64,000 nt of DNA from Methylobacillus gramineus (GTDB lineage: Bacteria; Pseudomonadota; Gammaproteobacteria; Burkholderiales; Methylophilaceae): positions 434,001 through 498,000 of the forward strand of contig NZ_JAJAVE010000001.1 in the NCBI RefSeq assembly GCF_020532675.1, written 5' to 3'. The notes beneath the pieces were generated by a model. That model was given only the letters and a program-made list of their open reading frames with translations. It did no database searches and was not told where the DNA came from. The position numbers and the translations under genes are program-made. The stretch's first letter is position 1, and each line of letters opens with the position of its first letter. Of this stretch, positions 8,649 through 18,784 are shown one piece after another.

Positions 8649-10211
8649 TTATTCCCACTCAATGGTTGCAGGTGGCTTGCCGGAAATGTCGTATACCACG
8701 CGGTTGATACCACGGACTTCATTGATGATGCGATTGGATACCTTGCCCAGCAAATCATAAGGCAGTTCTGCCCAGTGTGCAGTCATGAAATCACTGGTAA
8801 CAACTGCCCGTAGCGCAACGACGTAGTCATAAGTACGGCCATCGCCCATCACGCCCACGGATTTCACTGGCAGGAATACGGCAAACGCCTGAGACGTCTT
8901 TTCATACCAGCCGGAAGCGCGCAGTTCTTCAACGAAAATATGGTCAGCGCGGCGCAGCAGCTCTGCGTATTCATGCTTGACTTCACCGAGGATACGCACG
9001 CCAAGGCCAGGGCCAGGGAATGGGTGGCGATAGACCATGTCATGCGGCAAGCCAAGTGCTACACCCAGTTCACGGACTTCATCCTTGAACAGTTCACGCA
9101 ATGGTTCGAGCAATTGCAATTTGAGGGTGTCCGGCAGGCCTCCCACATTATGATGACTCTTGATGGTGTGCGCTTTCTTGGTCTTGGCACCAGCAGATTC
9201 AATCACGTCAGGATAAATGGTGCCTTGTGCCAGCCATTTGGCTTGTGGCAGCTTGGCAGATTCCTGCTGGAATACTTCAACAAACTCACGACCTATGATT
9301 TTACGCTTGGCTTCAGGGTCAGTTTCGCCTGCCAGATCACCCAGGAATTTTGCGCTGGCATCGACGTGAATCACTTTCACACCGAGGTTCTTGGCAAAGG
9401 TTTCCATGACTTGTTCGGCTTCATTGAGGCGTAACAGGCCGTTGTCCACAAATACGCAGGTGAGCTGGTCGCCAATTGCTCGATGGATCAATGCGGCCGC
9501 CACGGACGAGTCCACGCCGCCTGACAAGCCGAGGATGACCTGGTCGCTACCCACTTCTTCACGGATGCGTTGCACGGCAGTTTCAACATAGTCCGGCATG
9601 TTCCAGCTTTGGTCACAGCTACAGATGTCATGCACAAAACGGCTGAGCAGCGCCTTGCCCTGCTTGGTGTGGGTGACTTCCGGGTGGAACTGGACAGCAT
9701 AGAAGCGGCGTGCTTCATCTGCCATACCGGCAATCGGGGTGGAGCTGTTGCTGGCGATAATCTTGAAGCCTGCAGGTAATGCAGTCACCTTGTCGCCATG
9801 GCTCATCCAGACATCCAGCAGGCCGTGGCCTTCTGCATTATTCTTGTCCTGAATATCTTTCAGCAGGGCAGAGTGGCCCTGGGCGCGAATTTCAGCATAA
9901 CCAAACTCACGCTTGGCGGCATTTTCTACTGAGCCGCCTAACTGCGCTGCCATGGTTTGCATGCCATAGCAGATGCCCAGTACAGGCACACCAAGCTCAA
10001 ACACGCTTTGCGGCGCGCGTGGAGTTTCATCTTCGTAGACCGAATTAGGGCCTCCGGAAAGAATGACGCCAGCTGGATTATATTCACGGATAAAGTCATC
10101 GCTGACATCCCATGAGTGCAACTCACAGTAAACATTGGCTTCACGCACGCGACGTGCGATCAGTTGGGTATATTGAGAGCCAAAATCAAGAATCAGTATT
10201 TTCTGTTGCAT
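8649..10211 (-). CDS. guaA: GMP synthase (glutamine-hydrolysing)
   Basis: 520 residues, close to the usual 525. The N-terminal class I glutamine amidotransferase domain has the nucleophile in [12 protein letters not shown] and the His/Glu pair in FHPEV. The ATP-pyrophosphatase domain has [11 protein letters not shown], and the C-terminal dimerization domain ends PATIEWE. It converts XMP to GMP with ATP and glutamine. It forms an operon with guaB, which lies upstream on the same strand with one small gene between them. Confidence 0.97.
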   Translation of the reverse strand: MQQKILILDFGSQYTQLIARRVREANVYCELHSWDVSDDFIREYNPAGVILSGGPNSVYEDETPRAPQSVFELGVPVLGICYGMQTMAAQLGGSVENAAKREFGYAEIRAQGHSALLKDIQDKNNAEGHGLLDVWMSHGDKVTALPAGFKIIASNSSTPIAGMADEARRFYAVQFHPEVTHTKQGKALLSRFVHDICSCDQSWNMPDYVETAVQRIREEVGSDQVILGLSGGVDSSVAAALIHRAIGDQLTCVFVDNGLLRLNEAEQVMETFAKNLGVKVIHVDASAKFLGDLAGETDPEAKRKIIGREFVEVFQQESAKLPQAKWLAQGTIYPDVIESAGAKTKKAHTIKSHHNVGGLPDTLKLQLLEPLRELFKDEVRELGVALGLPHDMVYRHPFPGPGLGVRILGEVKHEYAELLRRADHIFVEELRASGWYEKTSQAFAVFLPVKSVGVMGDGRTYDYVVALRAVVTSDFMTAHWAELPYDLLGKVSNRIINEVRGINRVVYDISGKPPATIEWE

Positions 10212-10270
10212 GGGAGGTCAAGCGCTTGAATAAGTGTTGGAAAAGCAGACTAAAGTTAAGAACGGCAGCC

Positions 10271-10996
10271 TTAGTCTGAAAGATAGTACTCTACAGTGGA
10301 GACGACGCGTACCTTCTTGATATGCGCCGTACCGGCATCGCGGTTTTCTATGCTAAAGGTACCCTGGTTGGCACGCTTGATCTTGCCCAGCGTGCTATCA
10401 GAGTCTTTGGCAAACTTATTGGCAGATTCACGAGCGCTCTTGGTGGCTTCTTCAATCATGGCAGGCTTGATGTCATTCAGCTTGCTGTAAATGAACTGCG
10501 TGTTATAGCTGTCACCCGCAATCGGGATGCCTTCTTTGCCAAGGTCTGCGATCTTGATCATGGTGTCGCGCACCTTGTCTACCTTGCCAGAGTAAACCGT
10601 AATGCTGGAGCTGGCAGTGTAGCGATACTTGGAGCTGGCACCCGCATCACCATATTCACGCGCCTGTTTATCGACGACAGAAGGTGCCGAGATTGTGACT
10701 TCGCCATCAGCAAATCCATTGCCCTTGAGAAAACTGACCACACTGGCATTTTTTTGCTGAATGTTTTGGTACAGAGCACCCAGATCGTTGTCGGCCACAC
10801 TAAACGTAATAGGCCAGATTGCGATATCAGCTGCCACTTCACGCTCGGAAAGGCCTTTGACCTCCACCGAGCGTTCCAGCTTCTTGATATCCAGCGCACT
10901 TTTGGACACCTGATATCCCAAGCCGCAAAGCCCGGCAAACAACAAAATGCCGAGAATTGCAGAAGCGGGGATTAAACGATGGTTATCAGTTGCCAT
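10271..10996 (-). CDS. SIMPL (DUF541) domain protein, membrane-anchored
   Basis: About 241 residues. A single hydrophobic segment near the N-terminus (SAILGILLFAGLCGLGYQV) is followed by a periplasmic SIMPL/DUF541 domain (LERSVEVKGLSEREVAADIAIW). Family members are periplasmic or outer-membrane associated and poorly understood. ATG 10996 is chosen because AAGGGA precedes it by nine bases. It starts just after the guaB stop and lies between guaB and guaA, so it is cotranscribed with purine genes without an obvious functional link. Confidence 0.8.
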   Translation of the reverse strand: MATDNHRLIPASAILGILLFAGLCGLGYQVSKSALDIKKLERSVEVKGLSEREVAADIAIWPITFSVADNDLGALYQNIQQKNASVVSFLKGNGFADGEVTISAPSVVDKQAREYGDAGASSKYRYTASSSITVYSGKVDKVRDTMIKIADLGKEGIPIAGDSYNTQFIYSKLNDIKPAMIEEATKSARESANKFAKDSDSTLGKIKRANQGTFSIENRDAGTAHIKKVRVVSTVEYYLSD

Positions 10997-11013
10997 TGTG
11001 GCCTGTCCCTTGA

Positions 11014-12495
<1,482 letters not shown>

Positions 12496-12639
12496 CTAAT
12501 TATACCGATTAGTGCCTCAGCGGTAAATCTCCAGTGTAATCTGCCGTTAAATAGTGAAAGACTTGTCTACATGTCATTGACGGCAATATTGAAGCCGCTT
12601 AATGTGTGTAGCGAAATTTTCATTTATTCGGGGGAGTGC

Positions 12640-13107
12640 ATGAACAGGGTTCATTGGCTGGCAATATTACTGATGGCAATGCTGCCGTTGTTGGCACATG
12701 CTCAGGTCTATAAATGGAAAGACAAGGATGGGGCGGTACAGTATTCCGATCTTCCTCCGCCTAATAATATCCCCTACGAAGCGGTTGATAAGATTAAGGT
12801 GACCCCTAAATCTGCGACTCCTGAAACTGCTAAAGGTGGCGATTCACAAGCGGTGCGCAATGCTGCGGCGCTTAGGCGGCAGAGTGATGCCGAGCAGGAA
12901 AAACGAAGTGATGAGCGTAAGCGCAATGAACAGCAGCAAAAGCAGGAGCAGTGCCAGAATGCCAAGGCCAATTATCAGAATTTCAAGCAGGGTGGCCGTA
13001 TCTACAAGATGACGCCAGAGGGCGAAAGGCACTACCTCGGAGATGAGGATCTCCAGAAAGGCCTGGAAGCCGCGACCAAGGAATTGCAGGAGTTTTGTAC
13101 CGATTAA
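12640..13107 (+). CDS. Secreted DUF4124 domain protein
   Basis: 155 residues. A signal peptide ends in LLAHAQ, then comes VYKWKDKDGAVQYSDLPPP, the DUF4124 motif common in periplasmic proteins of beta- and gammaproteobacteria. A Gln/Lys/Arg-rich coiled-coil segment (RKRNEQQQKQEQ) and a C-terminal segment with two Cys follow. GGGGGAG lies just upstream of ATG 12640. Function is unknown. It is transcribed divergently from guaB and ends at a strong terminator. Confidence 0.75.
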   Translation: MNRVHWLAILLMAMLPLLAHAQVYKWKDKDGAVQYSDLPPPNNIPYEAVDKIKVTPKSATPETAKGGDSQAVRNAAALRRQSDAEQEKRSDERKRNEQQQKQEQCQNAKANYQNFKQGGRIYKMTPEGERHYLGDEDLQKGLEAATKELQEFCTD

Positions 13108-13121
13108 TGGGTTGGGTAGTA

Positions 13122-13439
13122 CTAAAGGGCGGCTAAGGCCGCCTTTTTTTTATGGGTCGTGTCCATCTGTGCACGTCTGCGCCTGGCTTCCTTGGGGTCT
13201 GCCAGTAAGGGTCGGTAAATTTCAACTCGGTCATGTTGCTTCAGGATGGTATCTGCCTTGACCAATGCTCCATAGATACCCAACTTAAGGCTGGATGAAT
13301 TGAGTTCAGGACACATCTGCAGAATGCCGGAAAGCTGGACTGCCTGCGCTGCAGTAGTGCCGATCTCGACCATGATGGGCAGGATATATTGCTGTTGGGG
13401 CAGGGCATACGCCACTTCTATGGTGATGCTGGTGCTCAT
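13122..13439 (-). CDS. rnfH: RnfH-family ubiquitin-like protein
   Basis: 105 residues with the beta-grasp (ubiquitin-like) fold signature of RnfH: SITIEVAYALPQQQYILPIMVEIG and then VEIYRPLLADPKEARRRRA. The function is unclear. It is almost always found beside ratA, as here. Its ATG overlaps the ratA stop by four bases (ATGA), showing translational coupling. The last residues (KKKAALAAL) are encoded by the terminator hairpin of the opposite gene. Confidence 0.88.
   Translation of the reverse strand: MSTSITIEVAYALPQQQYILPIMVEIGTTAAQAVQLSGILQMCPELNSSSLKLGIYGALVKADTILKQHDRVEIYRPLLADPKEARRRRAQMDTTHKKKAALAAL
13127..13151 (+). terminator. Intrinsic terminator overlapping the 3' end of rnfH
   Basis: Stem GGCGGC/GCCGCC with loop TAAG, then eight T on the plus strand, ending the DUF4124 transcript. 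The same bases encode the last residues of the convergent rnfH gene. Confidence 0.85.
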
Positions 13440-13876
13440 GTTTGCTTGTGTGCGAGCTGGTCTGCGCGCGTGACGAATGCCTCCACAAAGGTATTGGCAA
13501 TATGGCTGAATACAGGGGCAATTAGTTTTTCCAGTAAAAAGCTGGAAAACTCGTATTGCAGCTTGAACTCTACCTTGCATGCATCATCAGCCAATGGGGT
13601 GAAGCGCCACACCCCTTCCAGGTGCTTGAATGGCCCGTCCTTGAGCCGGATTTCCATCTGGGTATGAAATTGCTTGTGATTTTCCGTGGTGAACTTCTGT
13701 TTGATGCCATGGTAATCAATGTGCAGTGTGGCTTCGGTCACGTGATTATCGCGCCGATGCAGGTCCACACCACCACACCAGGGCAAAAACTTGGTGTAAT
13801 CCTCCACACTGTCTACTAGCGTGAACATACACTCTGCCGAATGGCCCACCAGAACTGTTTTCTCAACCTGTGCCAT
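13436..13876 (-). CDS. ratA: RatA / Coq10-like START domain protein
   Basis: 146 residues. It matches the type II RatA family (polyketide cyclase/START fold): KTVLVGHSAECMFTLVDSVEDYTKFLPWC near the N-terminus and FKLQYEFSSFLLEKL near the C-terminus. Members are related to the ubiquinone-binding Coq10 protein. E. coli RatA was also reported to block 70S ribosome formation. It is first in a two-gene operon with rnfH and divergent from smpB, a conserved arrangement. Confidence 0.9.
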   Translation of the reverse strand: MAQVEKTVLVGHSAECMFTLVDSVEDYTKFLPWCGGVDLHRRDNHVTEATLHIDYHGIKQKFTTENHKQFHTQMEIRLKDGPFKHLEGVWRFTPLADDACKVEFKLQYEFSSFLLEKLIAPVFSHIANTFVEAFVTRADQLAHKQT

Positions 13877-14006
13877 TAGTCGCGTGATCTAGAGTAAAAT
13901 ATCAATTTTAAGTCATAACTCTTAGCTTCAATCAAAAAAACGGAACATTGCTGAGATTCCGCCGTCTTTAATCTTCCCCGATTGACAATATTTACAAGCC
14001 ACTATT

Positions 14007-14465
14007 ATGAGTATTGCCCAGAACAAAAAAGCGTTTCACGACTATTTCATTGAGGAACAGTACGAAGCTGGCATCGTGCTCGAAGGCTGGGAGGTGAAGG
14101 CTATCCGCGAGAATCGCATCCAGCTCAAGGAGGCTTATGTCATCATCCAGCGTGGCGAGATCTACCTGATAGGCTGCCATGTCACCCCGCTGGGGTCGGC
14201 GTCTACCCATGTGCACCCTGATTCAATCCGTACCCGTAAACTGCTATTGCATTCGGAGCAGATCGCCAAGTTGATCGGTAAGGTTGAGCGCGCAGGCTAC
14301 ACCCTGGTGCCGCTGGATATGCACTATACCCGCGGCCGTATCAAAATACAGATCGGCCTTGCCAAGGGTAAGAAGCAATACGACAAACGCGCGACCGAGA
14401 AAGAAAAAGACTGGAAACGCGAACAAAGCTCCTTGATGAAGAAGTACGTTAAAACTTCAGTCTAG
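14007..14465 (+). CDS. smpB: SsrA-binding protein SmpB
   Basis: 152 residues, the usual length. The oligonucleotide-binding core has [24 protein letters not shown] and [18 protein letters not shown], with the basic C-terminal tail needed in the ribosomal A site ([19 protein letters not shown]). SmpB carries tmRNA into stalled ribosomes. The partner ssrA is at 29886-30248 in this window. It is divergent from ratA. Confidence 0.96.
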   Translation: MSIAQNKKAFHDYFIEEQYEAGIVLEGWEVKAIRENRIQLKEAYVIIQRGEIYLIGCHVTPLGSASTHVHPDSIRTRKLLLHSEQIAKLIGKVERAGYTLVPLDMHYTRGRIKIQIGLAKGKKQYDKRATEKEKDWKREQSSLMKKYVKTSV

Positions 14466-14554
14466 GTATTGCTTTACCCATTTTTACTACAATCCACTAG
14501 TTGGCATACATATCCACAGGACTCTGGATATTTATGCTGTGATCGAGGCTAGTC

Positions 14555-15034
14555 TCATAATCCCAAATCAGACAGCCCCGGATGATCATCGGGGCGTCTT
14601 CCCAGAGGCCAATGAAATTTTCTATCTTCCGATCTAATAGCCAGATCATTGATAGAGGCATGCCGGTATTGCATTAATCCTTCAGCAGTAAACTCCCAGT
14701 TTTCATTTCCATACGACCTAAACCAGTTGTCCGAGTCATCATGCCATTCATAGGCAAACCGAACGGCAATCCGGTTGCCATCAAATGCCCATAACTCTTT
14801 GATCAATCGATAGTCCAGCTCTCTTTTCCATTTACGCTCAAGAAACTCAACGATTTGTAGGCGACCTGTGACGAACTCTGCTCTGTTACGCCATTGACTA
14901 TCCTGAGTATAAGCTAGGGATACCCGCTGTGGATCACGGCTATTCCAGCCATCCTCTGCCATTCTTACTTTTGCGATAGCGGTTTCCCTTGTAAATGGGG
15001 GAAAAGGTGGCTTTGCCTCATGGGATGATGTCAT
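14555..15034 (-). CDS. DUF1348 nuclear transport factor 2-like protein
   Basis: About 159 residues. It matches the DUF1348/SnoaL-like family: [57 protein letters not shown] and the Trp-rich C-terminal half. These small alpha+beta cone proteins have no established activity. ATG 15034 is chosen because GAGGAG precedes it by seven bases. An upstream ATG at 15064 has no ribosome binding site. Confidence 0.82.
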   Translation of the reverse strand: MTSSHEAKPPFPPFTRETAIAKVRMAEDGWNSRDPQRVSLAYTQDSQWRNRAEFVTGRLQIVEFLERKWKRELDYRLIKELWAFDGNRIAVRFAYEWHDDSDNWFRSYGNENWEFTAEGLMQYRHASINDLAIRSEDRKFHWPLGRRPDDHPGLSDLGL

Positions 15035-15162
15035 GGTCTGCTCCTCGTCTAAATATTCAGTCATTATTTCATTGGCATGAGTGGGATGGGTAAACCAGTG
15101 CCCTAGGAGAGGGTGCTATCAGTGGATGAGTGCTTGTATCCGCTGATTAAAGCCCACGCCAG

Positions 15163-16770
15163 TTAATTATTAAAAAATTTGGTATGGCGTTCTACATAAA
15201 TATAAAACTCAGCAGGTTTTAACGATTTGGAGAACAGCCAACCTTGCACGTATTTAACGCCGCGCTCCAGTAAAATCCTTGCTTGATCTTCTGTTTCCAC
15301 TCCTTCAGCCACCATTTCTAGTTTCAAGGATTTAGCCATTTCAATAATATGAAACGCCACATGCCCCGTCACTGCATCGGTTCCGACGGCATCGATAAAA
15401 GCCTTATCAATCTTAAGGTAATCTAGCTCAAATTTGGTGAGATAGGATAGGCTCGAATATCCTGTGCCAAAATCATCGATGGCTATCTTGACCCCATGCC
15501 TTCGGATATCTCTCATCAGTTGTAGGGATGCATCATCATTGAGAAATCCTCGCTCGGTGGCTTCAATAACGATCTGGTTGCTTTTTGCCCCACTCACCTT
15601 TTCAAGTTTTTCAATCAACTTGAGCAGATTGCCAGACTTTAAGTCGTGAGAGGATATATTGATACCAATATGAAAATCGGTATGCTTTTTAAACAGCTCC
15701 TGCATATCGACTGCGACCAGCTCAAAGACACGATCTGTAATCTGACATATCACACCAGCTGCCTCTGCGGCTGGAATAAAGATATCCGGGCGTACAAGAT
15801 TGCCATCAGACGTTTCCCAGCGAATCAATGCCTCAGCTCCAACGCAGGTGTTCTCCGTGATATCCATGATCGGCTGGTATTCAAGATAGAACTCATCGTT
15901 TGCTAGCGCCCGTAGGATTGCAGTCTTGGGCGAATATCGGCTTTTCGCCATGTAAATAAACAGTCCTCCCAGGGCCAATCCAACAATAATGCCAAGGGGT
16001 ATCAACACTTGGGCGAATGCCAGAGTATCGTCCTTGATCTCTCCCAGAGGCATGGCGGCTATGACCGCAGATAGATTGAGCGCATTGGGCGTAATGTAGA
16101 CGAGCATCTCGCGCTCGGAGTCGACGAAGGTCAGGGGCCGCTTACCCTGATATGTTCTTAGCCAGGAGGGGGAAATTTCGCCACGGGAAGTGTATAGCTT
16201 GTGTGAGTCAATTCCGAAGATACCTACAGACACTGTAGGGCTCCCCAGTGCTTCGATTGCATGACTGGGTACAATCATCACCGCCCAGCCAGATTGTTCA
16301 AATATCACTAAATTCCGGTCTTGCCAGTTCGGTATCTTCACCCCTGCCCAAACTTTGGTGCCACCCGGTTCAATCTTATTAGGCTGACCCAGATCCATGC
16401 CGTCTAAAACTCCAGGCATAGAAGAGCATTCAATAGAGGTTCCTTTCATGTGGGCTATTGCTTGCAGAAAAAAGCCATTAACATTGAACTCCTGCATTTT
16501 TCGAATATGTTCAGGAGAGCATGCATCTGCATCACTTACAGCAGAGAAATGATGCACAACATTCGAAAACTGCGCGCGCGTCGTGCTCATGCGAGCCAAG
16601 ACATCAGTGGTGATATTTTGTAGACGTTTGGTTTCTTGTGAGATCGCCTGGTTTTTGGCAATCACTAGGGATAAAAATATAGAGAGGGATACAACGAGAA
16701 TAGCAAAGAAGGTAGTTATAGCGGTAAACGCCTGGTTATTTCGCCAGCCTTTTTTAAATAAGGTATTCAC
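15163..16770 (-). CDS. CSS-motif EAL phosphodiesterase (PdeC/YjcC-like)
   Basis: 535 residues. A transmembrane segment (about 18-38) is followed by a periplasmic CSS-motif domain (IECSSMPG, with Cys also in DACSPE), a second transmembrane segment near residues 250-272 and a complete EAL domain (EFYLEYQPIMDI, AEALIRW, IDDFGTGYSSLSYL, AEGVETEDQARIL). The EAL motif reads EAL, so it should hydrolyse c-di-GMP. In PdeC-type enzymes the periplasmic cysteines control activity through disulfide formation. No GGDEF domain. Confidence 0.9.
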   Translation of the reverse strand: MNTLFKKGWRNNQAFTAITTFFAILVVSLSIFLSLVIAKNQAISQETKRLQNITTDVLARMSTTRAQFSNVVHHFSAVSDADACSPEHIRKMQEFNVNGFFLQAIAHMKGTSIECSSMPGVLDGMDLGQPNKIEPGGTKVWAGVKIPNWQDRNLVIFEQSGWAVMIVPSHAIEALGSPTVSVGIFGIDSHKLYTSRGEISPSWLRTYQGKRPLTFVDSEREMLVYITPNALNLSAVIAAMPLGEIKDDTLAFAQVLIPLGIIVGLALGGLFIYMAKSRYSPKTAILRALANDEFYLEYQPIMDITENTCVGAEALIRWETSDGNLVRPDIFIPAAEAAGVICQITDRVFELVAVDMQELFKKHTDFHIGINISSHDLKSGNLLKLIEKLEKVSGAKSNQIVIEATERGFLNDDASLQLMRDIRRHGVKIAIDDFGTGYSSLSYLTKFELDYLKIDKAFIDAVGTDAVTGHVAFHIIEMAKSLKLEMVAEGVETEDQARILLERGVKYVQGWLFSKSLKPAEFYIYVERHTKFFNN

Positions 16771-17247
16771 ACTAAGGCATGCATTTCAAAATTCATGTGC
16801 TCCAAAAGTTGCCTCTTTCCTCAACCGGTCAGTCAGTACAGCCACTGCCGGATAATAGCTACTCATTGTATGTTGTGCAATATTGAAATGATTGATAACT
16901 CCAATAGGGAGGCGGTTTCTAGCCATGCTTGATAAAGCGTTATTGTTCCAGTCAGACCTCTTTAAATGATGCTACAAGATCATGTGTTATCACCATTTAT
17001 CTGGTAAGTTGACTGGAGAAGATGGCTAGGAGGCTACCATCCATTCAGTTTACATTTTTTGCATTATTGAAACTTTCTCCATTCCTTTTCGCATCTTGCA
17101 TTCATTCATCAAAATTTCTGTATTTTCCTGTCAACCAATTCTGACAAATTTTTCAGATCGTATCGGATGAAATGGAGCTGAACGCACGTTTATTGTTCGC
17201 CTCAGTTGTATTACTCATTTCCATTAATCACTAGGGTCGAGGGAGCC
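16771..17247. other. Gene-less stretch
   Basis: No credible reading frame or RNA gene seen. AT-rich stretches near 17040-17130 could hold promoters for the short gene that follows. Confidence 0.5.
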
Positions 17248-17337
17248 ATGAAGCGGTTTGATACAGTAGCCTGGGTAATCATAGTTGTTGTGGTGGTAAT
17301 GCTATTGGTCAATGGGAGCTACATGAGGTGGGGTTAG
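17248..17337 (+). CDS. Small single-pass membrane peptide, 29 residues
   Basis: ATG at 17248 is preceded by GAGGGAGCC. The frame reads MKRFDTVAWV, then nine hydrophobic residues ending in MLLV, then NGSYMRWG and TAG at 17335. It has a short basic N-terminus, a 13-15 residue hydrophobic core and a polar tail, as in bacterial small membrane proteins. No family recognised. The good ribosome binding site and the composition are the only support. Confidence 0.45.
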   Translation: MKRFDTVAWVIIVVVVVMLLVNGSYMRWG

Positions 17338-17350
17338 GGTGATTATGAAG

Positions 17351-17379
17351 AAAAAGCGCCATTGGGTAGCCCATGCGCT
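17351..17379 (-). terminator. Second minus-strand hairpin with T-run
   Basis: GCGC and GCGC arms with an inner TGGG/CCCA pair, followed on the minus strand by TTTTTCTT. It lies directly behind the hairpin at 17384-17419 and may be a backup terminator, or serve the plus-strand peptide gene as a weak barrier. Confidence 0.45.
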
Positions 17380-17383
17380 AGGC

Positions 17384-17446
17384 AAAAAAACGCGCCTAAT
17401 CGGGGAGGACTGAGGCGCGAAAGAGTCTCTATGTTGAGCAAAGAGA
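17384..17446 (-). ncRNA. Candidate small RNA with anti-Shine-Dalgarno loop (copy A)
   Basis: Read on the minus strand: a first hairpin (TCTCT/AGAGA), a short linker, then a terminator hairpin CGCGCC/GGCGCG whose 17-nt loop contains CCTCCCCG, ending in seven T. The loop is complementary to purine-rich ribosome binding sites. A second locus at 37963-38018 has the same plan with different stem bases and the same loop core. The 5' end is not defined. Could also be the terminator of an unrecognised transcript. Confidence 0.45.
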
Positions 17447-17479
17447 TATCACCAACCCTATTCAAAAGGTCAGTGGAAC

Positions 17480-17880
17480 GATCATGCGCCTTCATTGACA
17501 ATATCCCAATCAGACAAATGAACATTATGCTTAGGACTATCTTACTAAAAGTAGCACATTCCAATTTGTCTTGTAATCTGGATGTTTGAAATTCCAGCCT
17601 ATCCGCCGAATTGTTTCCATTCGTTCTGATACAAGCTCAACGATCTATAGTCCATTAGGACCTGAGACACAGCAATTAGGACATGATTATTATTGTCTAT
17701 GTTATGTAGCTGCGAAGCCAATGACAGCAAGGGACTGCATATTATTATTTATTTTATTTTACTAAGGATGAGGTTATTTAAAGTTATATGGGAATAACTA
17801 CAAGTTCTTTGTGGCAGGGTAAGTCTGTTTATAATTTCTGTGGGGGGAATTTCATCGACAACAACTTTTAAGGAGTCAGT
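17480..17880. other. Gene-less leader region of the PEP-CTERM gene
   Basis: No coding frame seen. It holds the PEP-CTERM-associated element at 17647-17661 and a good ribosome binding site (AAGGAG) just before the ATG at 17881. Confidence 0.5.
17647..17661. promoter_or_regulatory. PEP-CTERM upstream element, copy 1
   Basis: ATAGTCCATTAGGAC, a near palindrome (GTCC-N4-GGAC). Closely related 15-mers lie upstream of the PEP-CTERM genes that start at 51887 and 54916. Here it is 220 bp upstream of the gene at 17881 and, in the orientation of the other two, points towards the candidate small RNA at 17384-17446. Confidence 0.5.
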
Positions 17881-18387
17881 ATGAACATTCTCAAAACAGC
17901 GCTTGGTACCGCAACGCTCATCGTCGCTTCATCTAGTGCATATGCTACCGATCTGGTGGATCTTGGCGAGCTGCATACGGGTATTAATACGTATACCCAA
18001 ACTGTAGGTGCTGATAGTACATTCACAAATACCTTTACCTTCAGCTTGGCTGATGTTTCGACAGGTACTTTTTCACTCAATGATTTGTCACTTACCAATG
18101 GCGATGTAAATGTATTAGGTTTTAGTGACCTCAGTTTCAGCCTCTACAACAGCTCTGATACATGGCTTGCAGGATCAGTGGCTGCAGGTGAGTTCACTTT
18201 TGCTAATCTGGAGGCCGGAAACTATTACATCAATGTAGAGGGTACTACCAATGGAGTAGCTGGTGGGGTCTATAGCGGTGCAATTAATATCCAGGCCGTG
18301 CCTGAGCCTGGCTCATACGCACTTCTTGGTATTGGTCTAGCTGTTATAGGGGTAGTGGCTACGCGCAGGCGTAAGAACCTTAGCTAG
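17881..18387 (+). CDS. PEP-CTERM sorting-domain protein
   Basis: 168 residues. A signal peptide ends in SSSAYA. The central beta-rich part has no recognised enzyme motif (it resembles the FxDxF group). The C-terminus VPEPGSYALLGIGLAVIGVVATRRRK is a complete PEP-CTERM signal: PEP motif, membrane segment, basic tail. Such proteins are exported and then processed by exosortase for surface display or release with exopolysaccharide. No exosortase is encoded in the window. Start supported by AAGGAG at seven bases. Confidence 0.88.
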   Translation: MNILKTALGTATLIVASSSAYATDLVDLGELHTGINTYTQTVGADSTFTNTFTFSLADVSTGTFSLNDLSLTNGDVNVLGFSDLSFSLYNSSDTWLAGSVAAGEFTFANLEAGNYYINVEGTTNGVAGGVYSGAINIQAVPEPGSYALLGIGLAVIGVVATRRRKNLS

Positions 18388-18401
18388 TCATGAAGTATGA
18401 T

Positions 18402-18426
18402 AAAAGCCACCTTTGGGTGGCTTTTT
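18402..18426 (+). terminator. Intrinsic terminator of the PEP-CTERM gene
   Basis: GCCACC/GGTGGC stem, TTTG loop, then five T, 15 bp after the stop codon. Confidence 0.85.
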
Positions 18427-18427
18427 G

Positions 18428-18784
18428 ATGTCCTAATGCCGGGTATTTGGCTTGAGACTCGCTATCCATTAACCGAGTCTTAAATTTCTGTTGTGAATTC
18501 CTACTTCGTTGTTTGATTTTTCCTACAAAGTACATATAGATTTATATCTAGATATTCTAGAAATCAGTATTGAAGCCGGTTGGGGGCGAGCTAAGGGAGA
18601 ATGTTCCTGGAAAGTAATATGTGAGAGGGTTAAATATTACTGCCTTTGATGAAATGATAAAAGTGATAGTTTTAATCTTGCTACTCTGATAATGTGAGGT
18701 ACCAGAGCTAAGCCGCAGTCTTGAAACAATCAATGAGTTGGTTAATAAAAAAGTACGCTAAAAAAATCATTGGGAGAAAACAGG
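18428..18784. other. Gene-less leader region of the autotransporter gene
   Basis: No coding frame seen. It contains AGACTCG/CGAGTCT arms at about 18454-18480 and, at 18430-18438, GTCCTAATG, which matches half of the PEP-CTERM upstream element. The rest is AT-rich. Confidence 0.4.

Noticed and set aside
8940-9434. Long open frame antisense to guaA (and similar ones opposite guaB, ahpF, uup)
   Set aside because: These are shadow frames produced by the codon usage of well-conserved genes on the other strand.
17760-17880. Sigma-54 type -24/-12 promoter upstream of PEP-CTERM genes
   Set aside because: TGGCAGGG near 17812 and TGGCACC upstream of 37853 lack a TTGC at the correct spacing. I looked at all six PEP-CTERM genes and found none convincing.
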